Shown: positions 1 through 6,118, counted from the first letter of the stretch. The stretch is DNA of 6,350 nucleotides from Oscillospiraceae bacterium (GCA_024404735.1 JAKSPP010000082.1:1-6350); one strand, 5' to 3'. The notes: generated by a model not told the origin, from the letters alone. Made by a program: numbers and translations.

Positions 1-656
1 GCTTTGTTGCAAGGGGCATAACAGAGGGCAGAGAGGAGACGGTACACGTTAAAAACACGGGCCGCTGCAAGGAGCTCCTCACCCCCGGGGCAAGGGTGTT
101 TCTCGATGATTTCACCTTTAAGCCCGGAAAGAGGAAGCTTCTTTATGACCTTATCGCCGTTTACAAGGGAGACCTCCTTATAAACATGGACTCTTACGCC
201 CCCAACAGGGCAGCGGGTGAGGCTCTTGCAGACGGAAGAATAGTCCTTCCCGGGATGAATGGAAGGCTTTTTATAAGGCCGGAAACAAAATACGGAGATT
301 CCCGCTTTGACTTTTTCGTCCGTGATGAGGACGGAAAAGAGGGCTTTGTGGAGGTCAAGGGGGTTACTCTTGAAAATGACGGGGTTGTCTCATTTCCCGA
401 TGCGCCCACGGAAAGGGGCGTAAAGCATCTGGGAGAGCTCATAAAGGCGCACTCGGAAGGCTACGCCTGCTATATTCTCTTCGTTATTCAGATGAAGGGG
501 ATGAAATATTTCAGACCCAATGACGAAACCCACAGAGCCTTCGGGGATGCCCTTCGCAATGCCGCAGGAAGGGGCGTTATGGTGCTTGCATATGAGTGCG
601 AAATAGCCCGCGACAGTATGGATATAACAACGCCTCTTGAGGTGCGTCTGTCATAA
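1..656 (+). CDS. sfsA: SfsA family protein (sugar fermentation stimulation protein homologue), 5'-truncated by window edge
   Basis: The open frame runs from the first complete codon at position 3 to the TAA at 654-656, giving 217 visible residues; E. coli SfsA has about 234, so roughly the first 20 are missing. A GTG at 96 is not the start, because clear SfsA sequence precedes it: VHVKNTGRCKELL is encoded at about 42-80, followed by the PGA and YDLIAVYKGD motifs. Further family marks are NMDS near 185, SRFDF with its Asp codon at 309-311, EVKGVTL with Glu and Lys codons at 351-353 and 357-359, PDAPTERG, KHLGEL and the C-terminal VLAYECEI. The Asp plus ExK arrangement fits the PD-(D/E)XK nuclease-like fold known for SfsA structures. 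The family was named for an effect on maltose metabolism in E. coli and has been described as nucleic-acid binding; its exact biochemical role is unsettled. It is probably cytoplasmic and unrelated in function to the next operon, which has its own promoter. Confidence 0.95.
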   Translation, partial: FVARGITEGREETVHVKNTGRCKELLTPGARVFLDDFTFKPGKRKLLYDLIAVYKGDLLINMDSYAPNRAAGEALADGRIVLPGMNGRLFIRPETKYGDSRFDFFVRDEDGKEGFVEVKGVTLENDGVVSFPDAPTERGVKHLGELIKAHSEGYACYILFVIQMKGMKYFRPNDETHRAFGDALRNAAGRGVMVLAYECEIARDSMDITTPLEVRLS

Positions 657-678
657 AATGTGAACTAAAACGAAATAT

Positions 679-690
679 AAAAAATTTTTT
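679..690. other. A-tract/T-tract palindrome upstream of promoter (possible UP-like or bent DNA)
   Basis: Six A followed by six T form a perfect 12-base palindrome ending about 19 nt before the -35 box, and a second run of six A lies at 701-706. Such A-tracts upstream of a -35 element often act as UP elements bound by the RNA polymerase alpha subunit, or bend the DNA. The role here is inferred from position only. The palindrome is too AT-rich to be a convincing terminator for sfsA by itself. Confidence 0.4.
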
Positions 691-709
691 ATTTCAGCGA
701 AAAAAACAA

Positions 710-739
710 TTGACTAAAGCAAATCCTTTGCTGTATAAT
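710..739 (+). promoter_or_regulatory. Predicted sigma-A (sigma-70 type) promoter for the ATP-grasp operon
   Basis: The -35 box TTGACT (710-715) matches consensus at five of six bases. The -10 box TATAAT (734-739) is a perfect match. The spacer is 18 bp and A-tracts lie upstream. Transcription should start near 746. This is the best promoter in the window and the only one visible ahead of the five-gene block, but a terminator-like hairpin begins about 10 nt after the expected start point. Confidence 0.75.
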
Positions 740-756
740 GCAGGGAAATTAAGAAC

Positions 757-795
757 AAAGGCGTTCTGCATACGATTGCAGAGCGCCTTTTTTTT
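757..795 (+). terminator. Strong intrinsic terminator-like hairpin in the leader of the ATP-grasp gene (possible attenuator)
   Basis: A 14-bp stem (757-770 with 777-790, one G-U wobble) closes the six-base loop TACGAT and runs into eight T residues (788-795). By form this is a textbook Rho-independent terminator. It lies after the predicted promoter rather than before it, and ends 15 nt before the ATG at 811, just ahead of the GGGGGAGGA Shine-Dalgarno (797-805). It could end sfsA transcripts, attenuate the downstream operon, or define a short RNA of about 50 nt. Confidence 0.8.
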
Positions 796-810
796 CGGGG
801 GAGGATTTCT

Positions 811-2133
811 ATGCCAAGCTATACATCTCTGGTACCGTCATCCGAGGCAATAAACGAGCTTCTGGCCCGCTACGGCGTGCGCTTCGGAATCTATAAAAAC
901 AATACCTTCAAGGAGCAGCTTTTTCCCTTTGACGCAATTCCCCGCGTAATTGAATGCGATGAGTTTTCCTATCTGGAAAGGGGCCTTAAACAGCGTGTCC
1001 GAGCCCTGAATCTGTTCCTGCGCGATATTTACAGCAGGAAACAGATTGTTAAGGACGGGGTTATTCCCGAGGATTTCATCTTTGCCTCCGGCGGATATCT
1101 GGCCCAGTGTGAAGGGGTATTGCCTTCAAAAGGCATTTATTCTCATATCTCCGGTATTGACCTTGTTAAGGGAAAGGACGGAAAATGGTACATTCTCGAG
1201 GATAACCTCCGCGTTCCCTCCGGCGCCTCTTACCCCATGATAGCCCGCGAGCTCTGCAGACGAAGCGCACCCAAGGTGTTTCATGACATTCCCGTTGCGG
1301 ACAACCGCAATTACGCCGAGCTTCTGCGCAGGACTATGGACCATGTTAATGTTGGCGGCATAAATGTTATTCTCACCCCCGGGCGTTATAATTCCGCATA
1401 CTTTGAGCATTCCTTCCTTGCGGAAAAAACAGGAGCCTACCTCGTTAACGGCTCTGAGCTCAGCGTTGAAGGCGATTTCTTGTACTACAACACTGCCGAC
1501 GGAAAAAAAGAGCGCGTAGGCACGGTTTACCGCCGAATTTCCGATGAGTATCTTGACCCGATGAACTTCAATCCCGAGTCTCTCATCGGCATACCCCATA
1601 TATTCGATGTGGTACGCAAGGGTAACGTTGCACTGATGAACGCCATAGGAAACGGCGTTGCCGATGATAAGGGCATTTATTATTTTGTTCCGAAGATGAT
1701 AAAATACTATCTCGGCGAAGAACCGATTCTCAGCAATGCGCCCACATATCTGCCCTTCTATGAGCAGGATATGAAGTACACTTTGGAAAACTTTGATAAT
1801 CTGGTTCTGAAGGATGTTGCGGAGGCCGGCGGATACGGAGTTGTTTTCGGAAACAAGATGACAAAGGAACAGAAGGCCGACTTCATTACTCTTCTTAAGG
1901 CAGAGCCCCGCCGCTTTATTGCGCAGGAGGTCATTGACTTCCAGGATCTGGATATTATGGACGAGGGCCGTCAGGTTGCAAGAAAAGCAGACTTGCGTGC
2001 GTTTGTCCTTACGGCAGACGAGCCAATGGTATGGAAAAGCGGACTTACCCGTTTTTCACGCAATCCCGATTCGTTCATCGTCAATTCATCTCAAGGAGGA
2101 GGTTTTAAGGACACATGGGTATTATCTCGATAG
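811..2133 (+). CDS. Circularly permuted ATP-grasp protein (type 2; COG2308-like), predicted amidoligase
   Basis: This 440-residue protein carries the hallmarks of the circularly permuted ATP-grasp family. In order: GIDLVKGKDGKWYILEDN (residues 115-132, with the E130/N132 ligand-type motif) leading into LRVPSGASY; VYRRISDEYLDP (239-250); the GNGVADDKGIYYFVPKMIKYYLGEE stretch (280-304); the Lys and glycine-loop segment LVLKDVAEAGGYG (331-343); FIAQEV (369-374); DLRAFVL (394-400); and the closing NSSQGGGFKDTW (425-436). It is somewhat shorter than typical members, which are about 470 residues. ATP-grasp enzymes use ATP to form an acyl-phosphate and then an amide or related bond; this family is predicted, not proven, to ligate peptides or amino acids. 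The ATG follows GGAGG (800-804) at 6 nt. The 3' end overlaps the alpha-E gene by 19 nt. It probably acts in the cytoplasm, since no signal peptide or membrane segment is visible. Confidence 0.93.
   Translation: MPSYTSLVPSSEAINELLARYGVRFGIYKNNTFKEQLFPFDAIPRVIECDEFSYLERGLKQRVRALNLFLRDIYSRKQIVKDGVIPEDFIFASGGYLAQCEGVLPSKGIYSHISGIDLVKGKDGKWYILEDNLRVPSGASYPMIARELCRRSAPKVFHDIPVADNRNYAELLRRTMDHVNVGGINVILTPGRYNSAYFEHSFLAEKTGAYLVNGSELSVEGDFLYYNTADGKKERVGTVYRRISDEYLDPMNFNPESLIGIPHIFDVVRKGNVALMNAIGNGVADDKGIYYFVPKMIKYYLGEEPILSNAPTYLPFYEQDMKYTLENFDNLVLKDVAEAGGYGVVFGNKMTKEQKADFITLLKAEPRRFIAQEVIDFQDLDIMDEGRQVARKADLRAFVLTADEPMVWKSGLTRFSRNPDSFIVNSSQGGGFKDTWVLSR
2093..2102 (+). promoter_or_regulatory. Shine-Dalgarno for the alpha-E gene embedded in the ATP-grasp coding sequence
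   Basis: AAGGAGGAGG lies within the codons for the conserved SQGGG motif near the C terminus of the ATP-grasp protein. It is the only ribosome-binding sequence ahead of the ATG at 2115. Spacing from the last GGAGG (2098-2102) is 12 nt, longer than usual, so translational coupling with the upstream gene is likely. Confidence 0.65.
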
Positions 2134-2777
2134 AGCAGGCCGACCACATTCTGTGGCTTGGGCGGTATACCGAGCGTGTTTACACAACGGTGCAGCTGTA
2201 TAACACTTATTTCGATTCTATGATTGACGGGGTGGGAAAAAGCTACCCGGAATTCTGTGAAAAGCTGGACATCCCCAATATTTACGAAAGCACCGATGAC
2301 TTTATGCATCGTTACCCCTTCGACAGGGACAATCCGGACTCCATAATCTGCAACCTTCTCCGAGCCTATGACAATGCCATTGTACTTCGGGAAACCATCG
2401 GCTCCGAGTCTCTGGCGTACATCCAGCTTGCCATTTACGACTGGAAAAAGGCCTCAGAAAATCCCGCGCCCCTGATGGAAACACAGAAGCTTATTGACCA
2501 CATTATGGCCTTCTGGGGCATCACCGACGACGTTATCGACAGTGAGGAGGTCAGAAACATTCTGAAGGCAGGCAAACGCATTGAGCGTGTTGACCTCTTC
2601 GCCCGTCTGGGAATGCCGCCAAAATCAATACTCCGTGAGATTCACAGACTTTGCCCACGAGTGGAAAAAAGCAGTCTTCCCTACGATGCAAGCAAGCTTA
2701 TCAGGTTAAATGAGCTTGCAAATAATGATAAAATAGATTATTATGAAATCGTCCGAGAGGTAGAAAGTATTTTCTGA
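2115..2777 (+). CDS. Alpha-E domain protein (DUF403/COG2307-like), partner of the ATP-grasp protein
   Basis: The N terminus places IEQADHILWLGRYTERVYTT (residues 6-25) where alpha-E proteins have the pattern of hydrophobic residues, W, GRY, xERxxN; this, plus the position directly after a permuted ATP-grasp gene, identifies it. The rest reads as amphipathic helices, for example LLRAYDNAIVLRETIGSESLAYIQ, which resembles the family's NARxxRExxSxE region. Alpha-E domains are all-helical, of unknown activity, and occur with or fused to permuted ATP-grasp proteins, so they are thought to form part of that enzyme or present its substrate. At 220 residues this copy is short against the roughly 300 common in the family. 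The start overlaps the preceding gene by 19 nt in another frame. The stop at 2775-2777 lies 17 nt before the next start. No signal peptide is seen. Confidence 0.9.
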   Translation: MGIISIEQADHILWLGRYTERVYTTVQLYNTYFDSMIDGVGKSYPEFCEKLDIPNIYESTDDFMHRYPFDRDNPDSIICNLLRAYDNAIVLRETIGSESLAYIQLAIYDWKKASENPAPLMETQKLIDHIMAFWGITDDVIDSEEVRNILKAGKRIERVDLFARLGMPPKSILREIHRLCPRVEKSSLPYDASKLIRLNELANNDKIDYYEIVREVESIF

Positions 2778-2794
2778 AAGACGGAGGCGATTTT

Positions 2795-3586
2795 GTGAAA
2801 CGGCTGCAATTTGACTACTTCATGAATATTGATTACAGTGAACCTGTCAGTTCAGGCCATTTTACTCTCAAATGCTTCCCTGCGGAAGACTCTCGCCAGA
2901 GGGTGCTTTCCTGTGAAACGCATATTACCCCTCAGACGGCGTTTTCGGAAGGAAGGGACAGCTTCGGAAACGCAATGATTTACGGTGCTGTGAAACATCC
3001 TCACAGCACATTTTCCGTTCGTGTCACCGGAGAGGTTGAGCTTCTTCAGACACAATATGAGACCTTACTGACGGAAAATGAAATTTTTCTTTACCGCCAC
3101 GGGGGAGTGCTTCTTCGCCCCGATGCCGGGATGCAGGCTGACTATTCCTCTGTTTCCGGGCTCCTCCCCGATAATGTCCCGGAGAGAGCAGGCTTTCTGA
3201 TGCACAGGCTTTACGAGGATTTCCATTACGAAAAGGGCTGCACGGATGCAAACACCGATGCCCGGACGGCATTTGCCCGGAGAAAGGGCGTGTGTCAGGA
3301 TTATTCCCATATTTTCATAGTTCTTTGCCGTCTTGCCGGAATTCCCGCAAGGTATGTCACAGGACTTCTTGTGGGCGAGGGAGAAAGCCATGCCTGGGTC
3401 GAGATATTGCATAACGACAAATGGATCGGACTGGATGTTACGAATAACATTCCCGTAACCGATTCTCATATTAAATTCGGCCACGGCCGCGACGCCGCAG
3501 ATTGTCGCATAAACACCGGAATTGTATATGGCTCAGCCGGGCAGACACAAAAGGTGCTTGCCGTTACAAGACTATCGGAACAGTAA
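2795..3586 (+). CDS. Transglutaminase-like cysteine protein (COG1305 type) with bacterial transglutaminase N-terminal domain
   Basis: This 263-residue protein has a complete papain-fold catalytic triad: C167 in RKGVCQDYSH, H199 in ESHAWVEI and D214 in WIGLDVTNN. The family segment LCRLAGIPARYVTGLL (177-192) lies between Cys and His, and the end (HIKFGHGRDAADC, then a beta-rich tail) matches proteins in this neighbourhood. Residues about 1-110, with the early DYSEPVSSGHF segment, form the beta-rich N-terminal domain. The GTG start is chosen because GGAGG (2783-2787) sits 7 nt before it; an ATG ten codons in has no such site. Members hydrolyse or transfer amide bonds, and in ATP-grasp/alpha-E clusters they are predicted to act as peptidases or cross-linkers on the ligase product. 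No signal peptide is seen, so a cytoplasmic site is likely. The stop codon is part of the following hairpin. Confidence 0.93.
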   Translation: MKRLQFDYFMNIDYSEPVSSGHFTLKCFPAEDSRQRVLSCETHITPQTAFSEGRDSFGNAMIYGAVKHPHSTFSVRVTGEVELLQTQYETLLTENEIFLYRHGGVLLRPDAGMQADYSSVSGLLPDNVPERAGFLMHRLYEDFHYEKGCTDANTDARTAFARRKGVCQDYSHIFIVLCRLAGIPARYVTGLLVGEGESHAWVEILHNDKWIGLDVTNNIPVTDSHIKFGHGRDAADCRINTGIVYGSAGQTQKVLAVTRLSEQ

Positions 3587-3614
3587 ACGCGTCGGGTTTT
3601 TCCGACGCGTTTTT
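3585..3614 (+). terminator. Terminator-like hairpin between the transglutaminase and M14 genes
   Basis: A perfect 11-bp stem (3585-3595 with 3602-3612) closes the six-base loop GTTTTT and is followed by T residues to 3614 (run 3610-3614). The 5' arm includes the last two bases of the TAA stop (3584-3586). The hairpin ends 15 nt before the ATG at 3630, leaving no space for a promoter, so the M14 pair must depend on read-through or on a promoter inside upstream coding sequence. The short T-run may make it leaky. Confidence 0.75.
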
Positions 3615-3629
3615 AAGTGAGGAAATAAT

Positions 3630-4589
3630 ATGATAAAAACAGTTACAAAGGTTGCTCTGCCTGTGGATGAGGTTCTTGCAATCCGCAAAAACCGCATTGA
3701 ACCGGAGGGCATGGATAAAAAGCTGAAGAAAAAATGCAAGCGCATAAGCATCGTAACGGGAACCCACGGAGATGAGCTTGAGGGTCAGTTCGTTGTTTAC
3801 GAGCTGCAGAGACGCATACGCGAAAATCCGGACCTTCTGAAGGGCATCGTGGATATTTACCCTGCAATGAATCCCCTCGGAATCGATTCCATAACAAGAG
3901 GCATCCCCGCCTTTGACCTTGATATGAATCGCCTTTTCCCGGGAAATATAGAGGGCGATATGACGGAGTATCTTGCGGCGGGAATCATTGACGATGTAAA
4001 GGGCTCCGACGCGGTTGTGGATATTCACGCAAGCAATATTTACCTGACGGAGATTCCTCAGATTCGCATCAACGAGCTCCATCAAAAGGAGCTTGTTCCT
4101 ATGGCAGAGCAGTGCAACGTTGACTTTATCTGGGTTCACAGCAACGCAACCGTTCTGGAATCCACCTTTGCATACAGTCTCAACAGCATAGGCACCCCCA
4201 CTCTGGTTGTTGAAATGGGCGTCGGTATGAGAATCACGAAGGAATACGGCAATCAGCTTGTTGACGGGCTTTTATGCCTGATGAAGCATCTGGGCATCTG
4301 GGAGGGTGAGGTTATCAGCCCGAGAAAGCCCATGATTTCCACGGACTGGACGGATGTCAGCTATCTCAACGCCTCAACAGGCGGCCTTTTTGTTCAGACC
4401 GCAAAGCACGGCCGGATGCTGAAGCAGGGAGAGGTTGTCGGAGAAATTATCGACCCTCTTGAGGGCAAGGTTCTCGATACGGTTAAAGCACCGACAGACG
4501 GACTTCTTTTCACCATCAGAGAATATCCCATTGTTGATGAGGGCTCTCTTCTCGGACGCCTTCTTGCGAAGGAGGTTGCAGAAAAATGA
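3630..4589 (+). CDS. M14-family metal-dependent hydrolase, succinylglutamate desuccinylase/aspartoacylase (AstE/AspA) type, intact active site
   Basis: This is a 319-residue zinc hydrolase. Zinc ligands are H46 and E49 in GTHGDE and H133 in VVDIHAS. The expected catalytic base is E195 in LVVEMGVG. Substrate-binding motifs typical of the family are also present: NP (N81, P82) and DLDMNRLFPG with N100 and R101. After about residue 245 comes a C-terminal beta domain (GGLFVQTAKHGRMLKQGEVVGEI) resembling the barrel-sandwich domain of AspA/AstE relatives. Family members remove an acyl group from an N-acyl amino acid or trim a C-terminal amino acid; the substrate here is unknown. Context after a predicted amidoligase suggests it cleaves or trims that ligase's product. 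AGG at 3620-3622 sets the ATG, 7 nt away. The last codons overlap the next gene by ATGA. No signal peptide is seen. AstE itself is unlikely, as no arginine-degradation genes are adjacent. Confidence 0.9.
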   Translation: MIKTVTKVALPVDEVLAIRKNRIEPEGMDKKLKKKCKRISIVTGTHGDELEGQFVVYELQRRIRENPDLLKGIVDIYPAMNPLGIDSITRGIPAFDLDMNRLFPGNIEGDMTEYLAAGIIDDVKGSDAVVDIHASNIYLTEIPQIRINELHQKELVPMAEQCNVDFIWVHSNATVLESTFAYSLNSIGTPTLVVEMGVGMRITKEYGNQLVDGLLCLMKHLGIWEGEVISPRKPMISTDWTDVSYLNASTGGLFVQTAKHGRMLKQGEVVGEIIDPLEGKVLDTVKAPTDGLLFTIREYPIVDEGSLLGRLLAKEVAEK

Positions 4590-5515
4590 AAGAGGTAACC
4601 ATATATAAAATCAAGGGACTTTACCGCGATGACTTCCGTATAAAGGGCTATGAATTCGGAAAAGGAAAGAAGGCCCTGTGCATTGTGGGAGCTATGCGCG
4701 GAAATGAGGTGCAGCAGCTTTACGTATGCTCACAGCTTGTAAAGAAGTTCAGACAGCTTGAGGAAGAGGGCAGAATTGAAAACGGCAAAAAAATCCTCAT
4801 TATTCCCTGCGTTAACCCCTATTCCTTCAACACTCAGAAGCGTTTCTGGTGCACCGACAATACGGATATTAACCGTATGTATCCCGGATATAATCTCGGA
4901 GAAACCACCCAGAGAATTGCGGATGCGGTATTCAGGGTTGTTTCCGAATACCCCATAGGAATTCAGTTTGCAAGCTATTATATGCCCGGTGAATTCCTGC
5001 CCCATATTCAGATGATGGATACGGGAATTGACTATGTTGACCTTGCAAAGCAGTTCGGAATGCCCTATGTTGTCAGGCGCAGGGTCCGCCCCTATGACAC
5101 GACCACACTGAACTACAACTGGCAGATATGGGATACAAAGGCATTCAGCTTTTACACAACGACCACTACTACTATTGACCCCTCCAGTGCGGGGCAGGCA
5201 TTACTCAGTATTCTCTCCTTTCTTGCAAAACAGGATATTGTAAAATACCATGGTCCCGGGGGAGTTGCTTCCCGGGTAATTTCCGATACGGAGCTTGTTT
5301 CCGTTCAGACAGCCAAGTCCGGAATCTTTGAGAAGATGGTTGAGGTAGGCCGCAATGTTCGGGCAGGCACACCTCTTGCAAACATCATTGACCCCTATGT
5401 GGGCACAATTCTGGAAACCTTATATGCTCCCTGCGACTGCACGGTTTTCTTTATGCATTCCGACCCTCTGACCTATGCAAACACGGCGGTATTCAAGCTT
5501 GTCCCCGCAGAGTAA
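4586..5515 (+). CDS. M14/AstE-AspA-like paralogue lacking zinc ligands, probable pseudoenzyme
   Basis: This 309-residue protein is a diverged paralogue of the gene just before it, with the same domain plan. GAMRGNE (35-41) aligns with GTHGDE, so the first zinc His is R38, while E41 remains. IGIQFASYY aligns with VVDIHASNI, putting F128 at the second His. The region aligned with the catalytic LVVEMG is a six-Thr run (191-196) with no Glu. Only one His (H140) occurs before H222, so the usual two-His, one-Glu site cannot form. By contrast NP (77-78) and TDINRMYPG (93-101) are kept, suggesting that substrate or fold contacts persist. A C-terminal barrel-sandwich-like domain follows (about 235-309). 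It starts at an ATGA overlap with its paralogue, with GGAGG at 4571-4575, so the two are translationally coupled and may form a heteromer. The reading frame is intact, so it is not a decaying gene. A different chemistry cannot be excluded. Confidence 0.85.
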   Translation: MKEVTIYKIKGLYRDDFRIKGYEFGKGKKALCIVGAMRGNEVQQLYVCSQLVKKFRQLEEEGRIENGKKILIIPCVNPYSFNTQKRFWCTDNTDINRMYPGYNLGETTQRIADAVFRVVSEYPIGIQFASYYMPGEFLPHIQMMDTGIDYVDLAKQFGMPYVVRRRVRPYDTTTLNYNWQIWDTKAFSFYTTTTTTIDPSSAGQALLSILSFLAKQDIVKYHGPGGVASRVISDTELVSVQTAKSGIFEKMVEVGRNVRAGTPLANIIDPYVGTILETLYAPCDCTVFFMHSDPLTYANTAVFKLVPAE

Positions 5516-5580
5516 GCTATAGGCCTATTCCCGCAAACTCAGGAAAAAAATTCCTCGCACTTAAATCAGCGAATTGCACA

Positions 5581-5611
5581 AGGGGAGGGCTTAATTGCCC
5601 TTCTCTTTTTT
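5581..5611 (+). terminator. Intrinsic terminator ending the M14 pair transcript
   Basis: A 10-bp stem (5581-5590 with 5597-5606, two G-U wobbles) has the loop TTAATT and runs into six T residues (5606-5611), with four more T after one G. It stands 65 nt after the stop at 5513-5515 and before a fresh promoter, the ordinary arrangement for the end of an operon. Confidence 0.85.
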
Positions 5612-5634
5612 GTTTTGGCTTTTTCCCGGAAATA

Positions 5635-5663
5635 TTGACATTGCCCCTGCCTTGTGATTAAAT
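5635..5663 (+). promoter_or_regulatory. Predicted sigma-A promoter for the amidohydrolase gene
   Basis: A perfect -35 box TTGACA (5635-5640) is followed after 17 bp by TTAAAT (5658-5663, four of six matches). TG at 5655-5656 forms an extended -10 element. The leader to the ATG at 5708 is about 38 nt and contains an AGGA (5695-5698) as ribosome-binding site. Confidence 0.65.
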
Positions 5664-6081
5664 TTTAATGTAATAAAGAACAGTACCAAAGGACAGGAAT
5701 AATAAAGATGATAATAGATTTTCATACGCACTTTTTCCCCGACAGACTCGCCCCCTCGGCCATTGCACAGATAAGCGGACTTGCCGGCGTTAAATATCAC
5801 TCCGACGGCACCGCAAAGTGCCTTGCCGACAATATGAAGCGCTTTGGCATTGACCTTTCCGTTTCCCTGCCCGTTGCAACGAGGGCAGACCAGGTTTTCA
5901 AGCTCAACTCCCACCTTATCGAGGCAAAGGATGAGCTTATGGAAATGGGCATTTTAAGCTTCGGCGCAATTCACCCCGATTACGAGGATGTTAAGGGCGA
6001 AATAAAAAGACTGAAGGAGCACGGCTTTAAGGGTCTCAAAATACACCCCGCCTATCAGGGCCGCGACCTTGACGATATCAG

Positions 6082-6088
6082 TTTTTTA
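6082..6088 (+). other. In-phase slippery heptamer T_TTT_TTA in the amidohydrolase gene
   Basis: TTTTTTA is phased as T TTT TTA in the first reading frame, the canonical form for -1 ribosomal slippage. A -1 slip here enters exactly the frame that carries the downstream amidohydrolase sequence, with no stop between. It may be incidental, because a slip here would forfeit the family-like LRLLAA residues encoded just after it. Confidence 0.35.
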
Positions 6089-6099
6089 AGGCTTCTTGC

Positions 6100-6118
6100 C
6101 GCCGACTTGAAATCGGCG
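6100..6118. repeat. Small inverted repeat at the amidohydrolase break point
   Basis: CGCCGA (6100-6105) and TCGGCG (6113-6118) form a perfect 6-bp stem around a 7-base loop. It lies 11 nt after the slippery heptamer and spans the point where similarity switches frame. It could be a footprint of the deletion event or a weak stimulatory hairpin for slippage. Confidence 0.45.

Noticed and set aside
96..98. GTG as the start of the SfsA gene
   Set aside because: The same open frame continues upstream with highly characteristic SfsA residues (VHVKNTGRCKELL), so the start lies before the window.
1126..1599. 157-codon open frame on the - strand
   Set aside because: It is fully inside the ATP-grasp gene on the opposite strand and has no domain-like sequence.
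3500..3629. Search for a promoter ahead of the M14 pair
   Set aside because: I found no paired -35/-10 elements with acceptable spacing in this stretch; only the hairpin and ribosome-binding site are supported.
3564..4139. 191-codon open frame on the - strand
   Set aside because: It lies opposite the well-supported M14 gene and shows no recognisable motifs; it reads as an antisense shadow.
3630..4589. Assignment of the first M14 protein as astE (arginine succinyltransferase pathway)
   Set aside because: Motifs support only the superfamily; no other ast genes are nearby and the ATP-grasp context suggests another substrate.
5519..5528. 10-base palindrome ATAGGCCTAT just after the M14 pair
   Set aside because: Single, short and with no second copy or nearby promoter, so no support as an operator.
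5541..5555. Small hairpin AGGAA/TTCCT after the second M14 gene
   Set aside because: The stem is only 5 bp and no T-tract follows; the stronger terminator at 5581-5611 explains transcript ending.
5591..5914. 107-codon open frame on the - strand with CPRCNGQGNGK, resembling a zinc-ribbon
   Set aside because: The Cys-rich look comes from the complement of the amidohydrolase coding sequence, and its end runs through the terminator; only one CxxC is present.
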